Of a stretch of 64,000 nt of DNA, positions 9,987 to 20,293 are shown in pieces. Within the stretch, counting starts at the first letter, position 1; every line of letters begins with the position of its first letter. Source of the DNA: Mycolicibacterium celeriflavum (GTDB lineage Bacteria > Actinomycetota > Actinomycetes > Mycobacteriales > Mycobacteriaceae); the NCBI RefSeq assembly GCF_010731795.1, contig NZ_AP022591.1, positions 2,046,001-2,110,000 of the forward strand. Direction: 5' to 3'. Under the pieces are notes generated by a model, which saw only the letters and a program-made list of their open reading frames with translations, was not told the origin of the DNA and did not search any database. Position numbers and translations under genes: made by a program.

Positions 9987-10024
9987 GGGGAGATCGCACG
10001 ATTCGCAAGAGTCGCGATCTCCCC
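9987..10024 (-). terminator. Strong hairpin between sahH and the lipase gene
   Basis: Arms GGGGAGATCGC (9987-9997) and GCGATCTCCCC (10014-10024) pair perfectly over 11 bp with a 16-nt loop. The hairpin lies 25 bp beyond the sahH stop and 35 bp ahead of the lipase start, both read on the minus strand. There is no T-run after it, so it would be one of the U-poor mycobacterial terminators or an RNA-processing hairpin. Confidence 0.6.
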
Positions 10025-10048
10025 ACGGTTTCGAGGTTCGAGCGGGGC

Positions 10049-11524
<1,476 letters not shown>

Positions 11525-11640
11525 GTAGAGCCCCTTTTCGTTCGTCATTGCTCTTGGGCGCACGGACGGGCACACCGGCGACGGCCGTGCGAAACCCCTA
11601 GCCTGCGGGCTCGCGGGACAGGCGCTCGGCGCTCTGACAG

Positions 11641-12279
11641 CTAAGGGGTATCGATAACACCGTAGCGTTCGGCGAACGGCGTCATCAATCTGGCTAGGTC
11701 GCGCGCCACCACGTCGGTGGTCAGGTGGTCGGCCTCGGGCGGCATCGACACGTAGCTCATGGCGAGCCGGACGATGGCCCTGGCCAGCACTCCGGCGTCC
11801 TCCTCGCTGGCCTGCACCCAGCTGTCCATGAACGTCGACGTCAACCGCTGGCTGCAGCGCGTGATGATCGGTCCGCTGTCGGTGGTGATGAGCTGCAGCA
11901 GATCCGGTTTGGCCTCACCGGTCAGCAACGAGATCACCAGCGGATCGGCCGCGGACTCGGTGAAGAAGTCGCGAAACCCCTGCGAGAACGCCGCGTGGAC
12001 GTCGCCGACGTTGCCTTGGATCGCGTCGTCGATCTGGTCGACGAGCCGGTCGGCGAGCCGCAAGGCGTACGCCTGCGCCAGCCCTTGGCGGGAGCCGAAC
12101 TCGTTGTAGATGGTCTGGCGGCTGATGCCCGCGGCCTTGGCCACGTGCGACAGCGTGATCGCCGACCAATCGCGGGTGAGCAGCAGTTCGCGCATGCCGT
12201 CGAGAATCGAATCGCGCAGCAGCACCCGCGACGCCTCGGCGTACGGGACGCGCTGCGCGGTTCGACGCGGGCTACTCAC
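11641..12279 (-). CDS. TetR-family regulator of the alkane hydroxylase operon (AlkX-like)
   Basis: 212 aa from GTG 12279 ([16 protein letters not shown]...). Another GTG at 12300 overlaps the rubredoxin stop as GTGA and would add seven residues. The helix-turn-helix is in [23 protein letters not shown]. The C-terminal domain is helical and presumably binds a fatty acid or alkane-derived ligand. It is the last gene of alkB-rubredoxin-rubredoxin-tetR, the same order as Rv3252c-Rv3249c. In related actinobacteria this regulator represses its own operon. A palindrome upstream of alkB (13952-13969) is a candidate operator. Confidence 0.88.
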   Translation of the reverse strand: MSSPRRTAQRVPYAEASRVLLRDSILDGMRELLLTRDWSAITLSHVAKAAGISRQTIYNEFGSRQGLAQAYALRLADRLVDQIDDAIQGNVGDVHAAFSQGFRDFFTESAADPLVISLLTGEAKPDLLQLITTDSGPIITRCSQRLTSTFMDSWVQASEEDAGVLARAIVRLAMSYVSMPPEADHLTTDVVARDLARLMTPFAERYGVIDTP

Positions 12280-12296
12280 CCCCGCGACACTAACGG

Positions 12297-12476
12297 TCAC
12301 GAACGAGCGACCTCCACCATCTCGAAATCCGACTTCGCCGCGCCGCAGTCCGGGCAGCTCCAGTCGTCGGGGATGTCGTCCCAGCGGGTGCCCGGGGCGA
12401 TGCCGTCTTCCGGCCAGCCCTTGGCCTCGTCGTATTCGAATCCACACTGCACGCAGACGAACAGCTTGTAATCCAT
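12297..12476 (-). CDS. rubB: Rubredoxin (RubB type)
   Basis: 59 aa. Two CxxC knuckles, CVQCGFEYD and [10 protein letters not shown], bind one iron. The core has the usual rubredoxin signature [21 protein letters not shown]. It passes electrons from rubredoxin reductase to the membrane alkane hydroxylase. ATG 12476 is the only start that gives a normal N-terminus ([11 protein letters not shown]). It lies 35 nt after the other rubredoxin gene and ends in or next to the tetR start. Confidence 0.95.
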   Translation of the reverse strand: MDYKLFVCVQCGFEYDEAKGWPEDGIAPGTRWDDIPDDWSCPDCGAAKSDFEMVEVARS

Positions 12477-12511
12477 GACTCTTCCTTTCTCGTGGGTTTC
12501 GACTCTGTGGT

Positions 12512-12673
12512 TCAAACGGGTTCGAAGTCGACCTTCTCGCGCACCGCGCAGTCCGGACAGGTCCAGTCGTCGGGGATGTCGCTCCACGACGTGCCGGCCG
12601 GAAAGCCCTCCCGCGGAGCGCCTTTCGCCTCGTCGTAGACGTAGTCACAGCCCGGGCAGCGGTAGGTGCTCAT
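12512..12673 (-). CDS. rubA: Rubredoxin (RubA type)
   Basis: 53 aa. Iron ligands are in [13 protein letters not shown] and CPDCAVREK. Its ATG at 12673 overlaps the alkB stop as ATGA, so it is translationally coupled to the hydroxylase. AlkG-type rubredoxins often come as non-equivalent pairs, of which only one can support alkane hydroxylation in vivo; both are kept here. The frame is open upstream only because it reads through alkB. Confidence 0.94.
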   Translation of the reverse strand: MSTYRCPGCDYVYDEAKGAPREGFPAGTSWSDIPDDWTCPDCAVREKVDFEPV

Positions 12674-13884
12674 GCCGCGGTCCCGTACCGTGCCACCACC
12701 TTGTCGCGGACCCGCGGATGCACGTTGACCCGGGTGATGTCGCCGTCGTAATGCTCGAGCACGCGGTGATCCATCACGCGACGCCACAGCGGCGGGAAGT
12801 ACGTCAGCGCGATCATCGACGCATAACCGCTCGGCAGGTTCGGCGCGCCCTCCATGCTGCGCAGCGTCTGGTAACGCCGGGTGGGGTTGGCGTGATGGTC
12901 GCTGTGCCGCTGCAGGTGATACAGGAACAGGTTGGTCACGATGTGGTCGGAGTTCCAACTGTGCAGCGGCGCACAGCGTTCGTAGCGACCGCTTTCCAGC
13001 TTTTGCCGCAGCAGGCCGTAGTGCTCGAGGTAGTTCACCGTCTCCAGCAGCGTGAAGCCGAACACCGCCGAGATCACCACGTACGGGATCAGTGTCCAGC
13101 CGAACACCGCGATCAGCGCGCCGTAGAACACCACCGACATCGCCCAGGCGTTGAGCACGTCGTTGGACCAGTGCCAGGGACTCTTACCGGCACGACGCAA
13201 CCGCGCCGCCTCCAGCTCCCACGCCGAGCGCAGGCTGCCGAACACGCTGCGCGGCAGGAACTCCCAGAATGTTTCACCGAAGCGGGCCGACGCGGGATCC
13301 TCGGGCGTGGCAACCCGGACGTGGTGGCCGCGGTTGTGCTCGATGTAGAAGTGGCCGTAGCAGGTCTGCGCCAGCGTGATCTTCGACAGCCACCGCTCCA
13401 GCGAGTCCTTCTTGTGGCCCATCTCGTGCGCGGTGTTGATGCCCACCCCGCCGAGCACACCCACCGACAGCGCCAGCCCGATCTTGGCCGGCCAGCCCAG
13501 TCCGCCGTCGAATCCGAGCCAGCTCAGGTCCGACGCGGTGAACAGGTAGGCGCCCAGGATCACGCTGGCGTACTGGAACGGGATGTAGATGTAGGTGCAG
13601 TAGCGGTAGTACTTGTCGTTCTCCAGCCGCTCCATCACCTCATCGGGCGGATTCTGCCCGTCCGGACCAAATCGCAAGTCAAGGGCGGGCAGCAGGATGT
13701 ACAGCAGGATCGGGCCGATCCAGAACGGCACCTGCGCCGCCGCATGCCAGCCCCACTGGTTGAACGCCCAGACCAGCGGAAGCATCACGAACAGCGCCGT
13801 CGGCGCGATCAGTCCCATCAGCCACAGATAGCGCTTCCTGTCGCGCCACTGGGCGATCTCCTGCTCGGGCAATTGCGTGGTCAC
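12670..13884 (-). CDS. alkB: Alkane 1-monooxygenase
   Basis: 404 aa integral membrane non-haem di-iron enzyme that oxidises the terminal carbon of n-alkanes. The histidine boxes are all present: HEMGHK, EHNRGHH, LQRHSDHH, plus the NYLEHYGLLR signature. About six hydrophobic segments surround them. It starts at GTG 13884 behind a perfect AGGAGG. First gene of the operon alkB-rubA-rubB-tetR; the 150-bp upstream region holds a -10-like TATAGT and inverted repeats. Confidence 0.97.
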   Translation of the reverse strand: MTTQLPEQEIAQWRDRKRYLWLMGLIAPTALFVMLPLVWAFNQWGWHAAAQVPFWIGPILLYILLPALDLRFGPDGQNPPDEVMERLENDKYYRYCTYIYIPFQYASVILGAYLFTASDLSWLGFDGGLGWPAKIGLALSVGVLGGVGINTAHEMGHKKDSLERWLSKITLAQTCYGHFYIEHNRGHHVRVATPEDPASARFGETFWEFLPRSVFGSLRSAWELEAARLRRAGKSPWHWSNDVLNAWAMSVVFYGALIAVFGWTLIPYVVISAVFGFTLLETVNYLEHYGLLRQKLESGRYERCAPLHSWNSDHIVTNLFLYHLQRHSDHHANPTRRYQTLRSMEGAPNLPSGYASMIALTYFPPLWRRVMDHRVLEHYDGDITRVNVHPRVRDKVVARYGTAA

Positions 13885-13920
13885 TGCGAGCCTCCTGAAG
13901 TGAGTACCGTCACGTTCTGC

Positions 13921-13979
13921 GCTTTACTATAGAGTCCCATTTGTCGGTTGTCTAGACGCAAGTGCCTAGTTTGTAAAGC
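13921..13979 (-). promoter_or_regulatory. Candidate alkB promoter/operator region
   Basis: Upstream of alkB, read on the minus strand, there is a TATAGT-like -10 close to the end of the region. The stretch is bounded by GCTTTAC (13921-13927) and GTAAAGC (13973-13979), a perfect 7-bp inverted pair 59 bp across. Inside it, 13952-13969 is an imperfect palindrome, CTAG-N10-CTAG, with six of nine base pairs matching. The size of the inner palindrome suits a TetR dimer. Assignment to the operon's own TetR protein is inference. Confidence 0.45.
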
Positions 13980-13997
13980 GGCGCTGGGTGCGCAGGA

Positions 13998-14050
13998 GTG
14001 ATTTCGGTGTCGCTGGTCGCGGTGAGCGCGACGGACTACACCGAAATCGC
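13998..14050. repeat. REP-like palindrome, copy 1
   Basis: Outer arms GATTTCGGTGT (14000-14010) and ACACCGAAATC (14038-14048) enclose an inner stem GTCGCG (14016-14021) / CGCGAC (14027-14032). The right arm encodes the last codons and stop of the permease gene (SAISV-stop). The same two-stem palindrome recurs at 26374 and 35035. It probably acts as a transcription terminator or RNA-stabilising hairpin for the permease. Confidence 0.85.
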
Positions 14051-15502
14051 TGAGGATTCCCGCCGGCCCAGCACTGAGTGACGACGGCCGTAGAGGAAGT
14101 AGATGACCACACCGATCGCCATCCAGACCAGGAAGCGAATCCAGGTCAACGCCGTGAGGTTCAGCATCAGCCAACCGCAGGCCACGATCGAGGCGATCGG
14201 CAGCCACGGCACCCCCGGCGCCCGGAAGCCGCGCTCGAGGTCCGGCCGGGTGCGCCGCAGCACGATCACGCCGGCCGACACCAGGACGAACGCGAACAGC
14301 GTTCCGATGTTGACCATCTCTTCCAACTTGTCCATGGGGAACACCGATGCGGTGACCGCCACGAGAGCGCCGACGATCAGCGTGATGCGCACCGGTGTGC
14401 CGTGCCGTCCGGTCTTGGCCAGACCGCGAGGAAACAGTCCGTCGCGCGACATCGCGAACAACACGCGGGTCTGCCCGAGCACCAACACGATCACCACGGT
14501 GGTCAGCCCCGCGAGCGCACCGATCGAGATGACCTTGGCCGCCCAGTCGATCCCGTTGACGCTGAACGCCGTCGCGAGGTTGGCCTTCTCCCCCGCCTCG
14601 CGCAATTCGCTGTAATGGACCATGCCGGTCAACACGACCGCCACCGCGACGTAGAGCACCGTCACGATCGCGAGCGAGGCCAAAATGCCTCGGGACACGT
14701 CGCGCTGCGGGTTCTTCGTCTCCTCCGCGGTGGTGGCGACGATGTCGAACCCGATGAAGGCGAAGAAGACGATCGAGGCGCCCGCCAGCAAGCCGTACCA
14801 ACCGTAGTGGCTGCCCTCGGCGCCGGTGAGCAAGGAGAGCAGCGACTGCTCGGTGCCGCTGCCACCCTCGCCGCGCTCGGCAGGCGGCAGGAACGGGGAA
14901 TAGTTCGCGACCTTGATGTAGAAGGCGCCGACCGCGACCACCAGCAGCACCACCGCCACCTTGATCACGGTGATCACCAAGCTGACCCCCGCCGAGAGCT
15001 TGGTGCCCAAGGCAAGAATGACGGTGACGAACGCGATGATCAGCAGCGCGCCCCAATCCAATCGCACCGCACCGAAATCCGCTGTGCCACCGCCGAACTC
15101 GAACACGGCACCCAGATAGCTCGACCATCCCTTGGCCACCACCGCCGCCGCGACCGCGAACTCGAGGATCAGGTCCCACCCGATGATCCACGCGACGAAC
15201 TCGCCGAACGTCGCGTAGGAGAACGTGTAGGCGCTGCCCGCGACCGGCACAGTCGAGGCGAACTCGGCGTAGCACAGCGCCGCCAGGCCGCAGGCGATCG
15301 CGGCGAGCACGAACGAGATCGAGATCGCCGGGCCGGTGAGGTTGCCCGCGGTCGACGCGGTGATGGTGAAGATGCCGGCGCCGATCACCACGGAGACGCC
15401 GAACACCGTGAGGTCCCACCAGTTCAGGTCTTTGCGCAAGCGGGTGTCCGGTTCATCGGTGTCGGCGATCGACTGCTCCACCGACTTCGTCCGCCGAGCC
15501 AT
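14036..15502 (-). CDS. APC-family amino acid permease (cationic amino acid transporter type)
   Basis: 488 aa from ATG 15502 behind GGGAGGA. There are about 12 hydrophobic segments. The first carries VSVVIGAGIFTITAS, the helix-break substrate motif of the APC superfamily. Others include FVLAAIACGLAALCYAEFAS and the conserved FIGFDIVATTAEETKNPQRD between TM7 and TM8. It would import cationic or other amino acids with protons. It is the homologue of Rv3253c by position and type. Its 3' end is formed by a palindromic repeat. Confidence 0.9.
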   Translation of the reverse strand: MARRTKSVEQSIADTDEPDTRLRKDLNWWDLTVFGVSVVIGAGIFTITASTAGNLTGPAISISFVLAAIACGLAALCYAEFASTVPVAGSAYTFSYATFGEFVAWIIGWDLILEFAVAAAVVAKGWSSYLGAVFEFGGGTADFGAVRLDWGALLIIAFVTVILALGTKLSAGVSLVITVIKVAVVLLVVAVGAFYIKVANYSPFLPPAERGEGGSGTEQSLLSLLTGAEGSHYGWYGLLAGASIVFFAFIGFDIVATTAEETKNPQRDVSRGILASLAIVTVLYVAVAVVLTGMVHYSELREAGEKANLATAFSVNGIDWAAKVISIGALAGLTTVVIVLVLGQTRVLFAMSRDGLFPRGLAKTGRHGTPVRITLIVGALVAVTASVFPMDKLEEMVNIGTLFAFVLVSAGVIVLRRTRPDLERGFRAPGVPWLPIASIVACGWLMLNLTALTWIRFLVWMAIGVVIYFLYGRRHSVLGRRESSAISV

Positions 15503-15557
15503 CGCGCGTCCTCCCGTTGAGTGCCGTGCCCGCAATGTAGCTAGTACTGTGCACCCG

Positions 15558-16928
15558 ATGGGGCGGAGTTATAAACACGTCGCCGTCATCGGGGGCAGTC
15601 TGGCGGGAATGTGTGCGGCGCGGGTGCTCTCCGACGTCAGTGAGCGCGTGACGGTTTACGAGCGCGACGACCTGCCCGACGGCCCGGCGAATCGCGCCGC
15701 GGTACCGCAGGGCCGACATGTCCACCTGTTGATGGCGCGAGGCGCCGACGAGTTCGAAAAGCACTTCCCGGGCCTGCTCGCCGACATGTTGGCCGACGGT
15801 GTGCCGATCCTGGAGAACCGGCCGGACTGTATCCACTTCGGCGCCGCCGGCCATGTCCTGGGCACCGCGCACCGGCTGCAGAACGAGTTCACCGCCTACG
15901 TGCCGAGCCGCCCACAACTTGAATGGCAGATCCGCAAGCGCGTGAAGAACATCGACAACGTCGAGATCGTGCACGCCGCCGTCACCGAGCCCACCTACGA
16001 CGCTGCGCGCGAACGGGTGACCGGCGTGCTGCTCGATTTCGGGCAGACCGTCGCCGCCGATCTCGTCGTCGACGCCACCGGCCGCGGTACCCGGCTGCCC
16101 GGGTGGCTCGAAAAGTGGGGTTACGAACGTCCGGCCGAGGAGACCGTTGACGTCGGCATCGCCTACACCAGCCATCAGTTCCACGTCCCGGAGGGTCTGC
16201 TCGCCGAAAAGGTCGTGGTCGCAGGCGCTTCGCGGGCACAACCGCTCGGCATCGGCATGCTGTTCTACGAGGACGGCAACTGGAACGTCACGACCTTTGG
16301 TGTCAGCAAGGTCCAGCCGCCGCAGAACGTCGCGCAGATCCTGGACCTTGCCGACGAGATCCTGCCCGCGCACGTGTCCGCCGCGCTGCGTCAGGGGACT
16401 CCGCTGGGCGAGATGGCGTTTCACCGCTACCCGACGAGTCGTTGGCGCCGCTACGACGATCTCCGACGCTTCCCCGCCGGCATCTTCCCGTTCGGCGACG
16501 CCGTCGTCAGTTTCAACCCGACCTTCGGCCAAGGCATGACGATGACGGCGATCCAGGCCGGAAACCTGCGCACGGTGCTGGAATCGGGCGACCCCGATGT
16601 CGCGGGCCGACTGGCGAAGGCCACGGCGAAGACGACGTGGCCGGTCTGGGTGATGACGGCCATCGGCGACCTCATCCTGCACAACGCGACCGGCAAGTCG
16701 AAATGGTGGTACAAGCCGGTGGGCGGGCTGTTCGATCAGTTCCTCGGTGCGGCGGAGACCGACCCCGTTCTCGCCGAGTGGTTTCTGCGCCGGTTCAGCC
16801 TGCTCGACAGCCTCTACATGGTTCCGTCGCCGCGGCTTGTCGGTCGCACCATCCGTCACAACATGCGGTTGTGGTGGGCCGAGAAACGGGCCGCCGAGAA
16901 ACCCGTTCCGGCCCCGCAATCGGCATGA
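15558..16928 (+). CDS. FAD-dependent oxidoreductase, PHBH/geranylgeranyl-reductase-like
   Basis: 456 aa from ATG 15558. The N-terminal dinucleotide loop GGSLAGMCAARVL, the distal acidic strand end (VTVYERDDLPD) and the late GDAVVSFNPTFGQGMT motif define a group-A flavoprotein like aromatic hydroxylases and lipid-reducing enzymes. The late WVMTAIGDLILH / YMVPSPRLVGRTI part suggests membrane association. It matches Rv3254 by position. The substrate is unknown. The frame is open upstream, but that part overlaps the divergent permease gene and is not plausible. Confidence 0.85.
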   Translation: MGRSYKHVAVIGGSLAGMCAARVLSDVSERVTVYERDDLPDGPANRAAVPQGRHVHLLMARGADEFEKHFPGLLADMLADGVPILENRPDCIHFGAAGHVLGTAHRLQNEFTAYVPSRPQLEWQIRKRVKNIDNVEIVHAAVTEPTYDAARERVTGVLLDFGQTVAADLVVDATGRGTRLPGWLEKWGYERPAEETVDVGIAYTSHQFHVPEGLLAEKVVVAGASRAQPLGIGMLFYEDGNWNVTTFGVSKVQPPQNVAQILDLADEILPAHVSAALRQGTPLGEMAFHRYPTSRWRRYDDLRRFPAGIFPFGDAVVSFNPTFGQGMTMTAIQAGNLRTVLESGDPDVAGRLAKATAKTTWPVWVMTAIGDLILHNATGKSKWWYKPVGGLFDQFLGAAETDPVLAEWFLRRFSLLDSLYMVPSPRLVGRTIRHNMRLWWAEKRAAEKPVPAPQSA

Positions 16929-16982
16929 GCGCCCGGTGCGCGGTACCTGTCCCGGTAATTTGGTAGCCATGACGAGGACGCG

Positions 16983-17942
16983 ATGAGCGCGGGTCTGTTC
17001 GGTCTTCTCGACGACGTTGCCGTGCTGGCACGGATGGCGGCCGCATCGGTCGACGACATCGGCGCCGCAGCGGGCCGTGCGACAGCCAAGGCCGCCGGGG
17101 TGGTCGTCGACGACACCGCGGTGACACCCCAATACGTGCACGGCCTCACCGCCGACCGCGAACTGCCGATCATCAAGCGGATCGCCATCGGATCGCTGCG
17201 CAACAAGCTGCTGTTCATCCTGCCGGCCGCCATGCTGCTCAGCCAGTTCGCGCCGTGGCTGCTGACACCGCTGCTGATGGTCGGTGCCACCTACCTGTGC
17301 TACGAGGGCGCCGAAAAGGTGTGGGGTCGCGTGAGCAAGCACGGCGGACACGACAAGCACGCCGCCCCCACCGCCGCCATCGGCGTGGACGCCGAAAAAC
17401 AGATGGCCGCGGGCGCGATCCGCACCGACTTCATCCTGTCCGCCGAGATCATGGTGATCGCGCTGAACGAGGTGGCCAGCGAACGGTTCTGGCCGAGGTT
17501 GATCATCCTGATCGTGGTCGCGATCGTCATCACGCTTGCCGTCTACGGCGTCGTCGGGCTGATCGTGAAGATGGACGACATCGGGCTGCGCCTCACCCAG
17601 CGCTCGTCATCGTTCGCACAGAAGGTGGGCCGCGGCCTGGTCGTGGGGATGCCAAAACTGCTCGCGGCGTTGTCGGCCATCGGGACGGTCGCGATGCTGT
17701 GGGTGGGCGGTCACATCCTGCTCATCGGAACCGACGACGTGGGCTGGCACGCCCCGTACGGGCTGGTCCACCACGCAGAGGACTTCATCCATCACGCCGT
17801 GCAGGGCGTCGGCGGCGTGCTGGCATGGTTGACCAACACCGCGGCGTCGGCCGTCATCGGATTGATCGTCGGCGCGGTGATCGTGGCGATCATGCATGTG
17901 TTGCCCTTCGGCAAGCGCACCAAGGACGACACGCCCCACTGA
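16983..17942 (+). CDS. DUF808 (YedI-like) inner-membrane protein
   Basis: 319 aa. It begins SAGLFGLLDDVAVLARMAAASVDD, the characteristic DUF808 start, then QYVHGLTADRELPIIKRIA and about six hydrophobic segments (first ~78-100, then pairs near 170-195 and 225-250, last ~280-303). A histidine-rich turn (YGLVHHAEDFIHHAVQG) lies near residue 262. The function of the family is unknown. It follows the flavoprotein gene by 54 nt and may be cotranscribed. Confidence 0.85.
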   Translation: MSAGLFGLLDDVAVLARMAAASVDDIGAAAGRATAKAAGVVVDDTAVTPQYVHGLTADRELPIIKRIAIGSLRNKLLFILPAAMLLSQFAPWLLTPLLMVGATYLCYEGAEKVWGRVSKHGGHDKHAAPTAAIGVDAEKQMAAGAIRTDFILSAEIMVIALNEVASERFWPRLIILIVVAIVITLAVYGVVGLIVKMDDIGLRLTQRSSSFAQKVGRGLVVGMPKLLAALSAIGTVAMLWVGGHILLIGTDDVGWHAPYGLVHHAEDFIHHAVQGVGGVLAWLTNTAASAVIGLIVGAVIVAIMHVLPFGKRTKDDTPH

Positions 17943-17952
17943 ACGGCGCGCT

Positions 17953-19179
17953 CTAGATTCCGACAGTGGCGCGGAACAGTTTCGTCGGCTGCGTCGCGGC
18001 GAGCCGGATCGGTCCCTCGTCGGCCGACACCCACGCCGCCGATCCCTTGTTCAGCGTGACCGTGCCGCCCTTGGCGTGCACGACGGTCGAGCCTTCGGTG
18101 CACAGCAGGATCTGCGGACCGTCGTGTCGCGTGGGCGCGTCGATCTCGTGGCCGATCCGGTCGCCGTCGATGTGCAGCACCGACACTGCGAACTCGGGCG
18201 CCGGGGTGCGGTACACCGACTCGATACCGTCATCGACCTCCTCGGGCCGGACCACCACGTCGTCGGCTGGCGTGAAGTCGAGAACACGCAACAACTCCGG
18301 CACATCGACGTGCTTGGGGGTGAGCCCGCCGCGTAACACGTTGTCGGAGTTGGCCATCACCTCCACGCCCACGCCGTTGAGGTAGGTGTGCAGATTGCCC
18401 GCGGGCAGATAGATACCTTCGCCCGGTTTCAACGTGATGCGGTTGAGCAGCAACGAGGCCAGCACGCCCGCGTCGCCGGGATATCGTTCGCCGAGTTCCA
18501 GCACCGTCTTCGCTTCAGCAGCGAATTCTCTTCTGCCCGAACGAACATAGTGAATGGCCCCGTCGATCACGGCGGGCACCAGCACGTCGAGGTCGGGTTG
18601 CGGCGCGGTGATCCATGTGGTGAACAACGCGCGCAGTCCGCCGGCGTCGGGTTGGCCGGAAAGCAGGTTGACGTACGGGTCGAGGTCGGTGACCGCGAGC
18701 GCTCGCATCAACTCGATGCTCCCTGCGGCGGGCCGGAATCCCGCCAGCGCCTCGAACTGGCTCAGCGCGACGATCAATTCAGGCTTGTGGCTGGGATCGC
18801 GGTAATTGCGGTTCGGCGCCGACACGGGAATGCCGAGCCTGTTCTCCCGTTCGAAACCCTCCAGCGCCTGTTCGGCGCTGGGGTGCGCCTGCAGCGACAG
18901 CGGTTCGTCTGCCGCCAGCACCTTCACCAGGAACGGCAGCGTGTCGCCGAACCGCGCACACACCGCCGCACCCAACTGACCCTCGGGGTCGTCGCGCAGT
19001 GCAGCGAGCAGCGAGCGCTCCCCGTCCTCGGTCTCCAGCATGGCCGGATCGCCCGGGTGCGCACCGAACCACAATTCCGCTTCAGGATGCGCTGTGGGAC
19101 AAGCCCTTCCGGTGAACTCGGCAATGTCGGTGCGCGAACCCCAGGCATAGGTCCGCACCGCTCCGCGTAGCAGGTGCAC
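17953..19179 (-). CDS. manA: Mannose-6-phosphate isomerase, class I
   Basis: 408 aa. It interconverts fructose-6-P and mannose-6-P, the entry to GDP-mannose for mycobacterial lipomannan and PIMs. Zinc-site residues of type I isomerases are seen in LQAHPSAEQALEGF (~97-110) and KPELIVAL (~132-139). The later PAGNLHTYLNGVGVEVMANSDN motif supplies a further histidine and the conserved ANSDNVLRGGLTPKHVD active-site region. GTG 19179 starts 4 nt after the stop of the SIS-domain gene, so it is coupled to manB and the SIS gene. Confidence 0.96.
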   Translation of the reverse strand: MHLLRGAVRTYAWGSRTDIAEFTGRACPTAHPEAELWFGAHPGDPAMLETEDGERSLLAALRDDPEGQLGAAVCARFGDTLPFLVKVLAADEPLSLQAHPSAEQALEGFERENRLGIPVSAPNRNYRDPSHKPELIVALSQFEALAGFRPAAGSIELMRALAVTDLDPYVNLLSGQPDAGGLRALFTTWITAPQPDLDVLVPAVIDGAIHYVRSGRREFAAEAKTVLELGERYPGDAGVLASLLLNRITLKPGEGIYLPAGNLHTYLNGVGVEVMANSDNVLRGGLTPKHVDVPELLRVLDFTPADDVVVRPEEVDDGIESVYRTPAPEFAVSVLHIDGDRIGHEIDAPTRHDGPQILLCTEGSTVVHAKGGTVTLNKGSAAWVSADEGPIRLAATQPTKLFRATVGI

Positions 19180-19183
19180 TTGG

Positions 19184-20293
19184 CTAACCTCGAACTAGTT
19201 TCAGGTACACGGCGGTCATCTCCAGCCGGACGGCCAGCATCGCCAGCTGTTGTTCCAGACGTCCCGCCGCCGACGTCGCGTCCGGAACGGCCGCTCCCTC
19301 CGGCAGTTCCGGCACGTCCTGGGCGCTGATCACGTCGACGTCGTCCAGGTCGGCGGCTCGGGCGACGACGGTTGGCCGCTCCGCTTCGGTGGTGAGCACG
19401 AACGTGCGCACCCGCGGCGGAAGTGGACCGTCGATCTGCTCATCGTGGAAGATCGACCGCTCGCGGTCGGCCGCCGACGTGCCCCCCATGCCACCGCGCA
19501 GCGCCACCAGTGCGTCGGCCAAGCCGACGGCGGCGACCACCCGATGGGCGATCCGCAACAGAATGGCGGCACAGTGCCCGGCCACCGCGAGTGTCGCCGC
19601 GCTGTCGCCGGCGAGCACGACATCGCGGTCCGACATCTGCTCGGCCAGCGTCTTGGCCGGATTGGTGAACAGTTCCCGGGCGGCGCTGTTGCGAAGCGCC
19701 TCGGCATCGAGTTCGTCGGCCAGCGCCGCCAGGTCGACGTGCATGGCCGGATCGACGACGCTCAGCGTCGCCAACCCCACGGCGAGGTAGCGCACCAGGC
19801 CGAATTCGTCGGGCACCCAGACCCGCGGCGCCAGCACCACGGCCCTGCCCGCGGCGACGTCACGCAACGGGCCTTCGTTCGGCGCGGCGACAACCACCCG
19901 AGCCCCGCGCCGCACCCCGCTCGCGGCGGCGTTCACCAGGGCGGGATCCCCGGGGTCGTCGCCCGCGACGATCAGCACGTCCAGCGGACCGATCCACGGC
20001 GGCACCTCCGCGGCGACGACGATCGGTGCCGCCACCGACGCGCCGAACGCCGCGGCCAGCACCGACCCCGCGGTCTCCGAGTTTCCGCGCCCGGCAACCC
20101 AGATCAGGGTGCGTGGCGGGCCGTCGGCCCGTAACGATTCGAGTTCTCCCTCGTCCAGCGCGGCGGCGGTGGCCCGCACCTGGGCGCCGGCCGTTGCAGC
20201 CGCGCGCAGCAGACCTTCGCGGTCGGCGGCGAGCAGACCGTCGACGTCGTCGAGGTTCACCACCGCGGCCGAGGACGGTGGGCCCGCGCTCAC
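19184..20293 (-). CDS. SIS-domain protein of the manB-manA operon (Rv3256c-like)
   Basis: 369 aa from GTG 20293, which overlaps the manB stop as GTGA. It is Ala/Val-rich, with a phosphosugar-isomerase-like fold: glycine-rich GRGNSETAGSVLAAAFG and a second half VVLAGDSAATLAVAGHCAAILL. Catalytic residues of true glucose- or mannose-6-phosphate isomerases cannot be placed, so it may be a regulatory or divergent isomerase. Its place between phosphomannomutase and mannose-6-P isomerase is conserved in actinobacteria and points to mannose metabolism. Confidence 0.8.
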   Translation of the reverse strand: MSAGPPSSAAVVNLDDVDGLLAADREGLLRAAATAGAQVRATAAALDEGELESLRADGPPRTLIWVAGRGNSETAGSVLAAAFGASVAAPIVVAAEVPPWIGPLDVLIVAGDDPGDPALVNAAASGVRRGARVVVAAPNEGPLRDVAAGRAVVLAPRVWVPDEFGLVRYLAVGLATLSVVDPAMHVDLAALADELDAEALRNSAARELFTNPAKTLAEQMSDRDVVLAGDSAATLAVAGHCAAILLRIAHRVVAAVGLADALVALRGGMGGTSAADRERSIFHDEQIDGPLPPRVRTFVLTTEAERPTVVARAADLDDVDVISAQDVPELPEGAAVPDATSAAGRLEQQLAMLAVRLEMTAVYLKLVRG

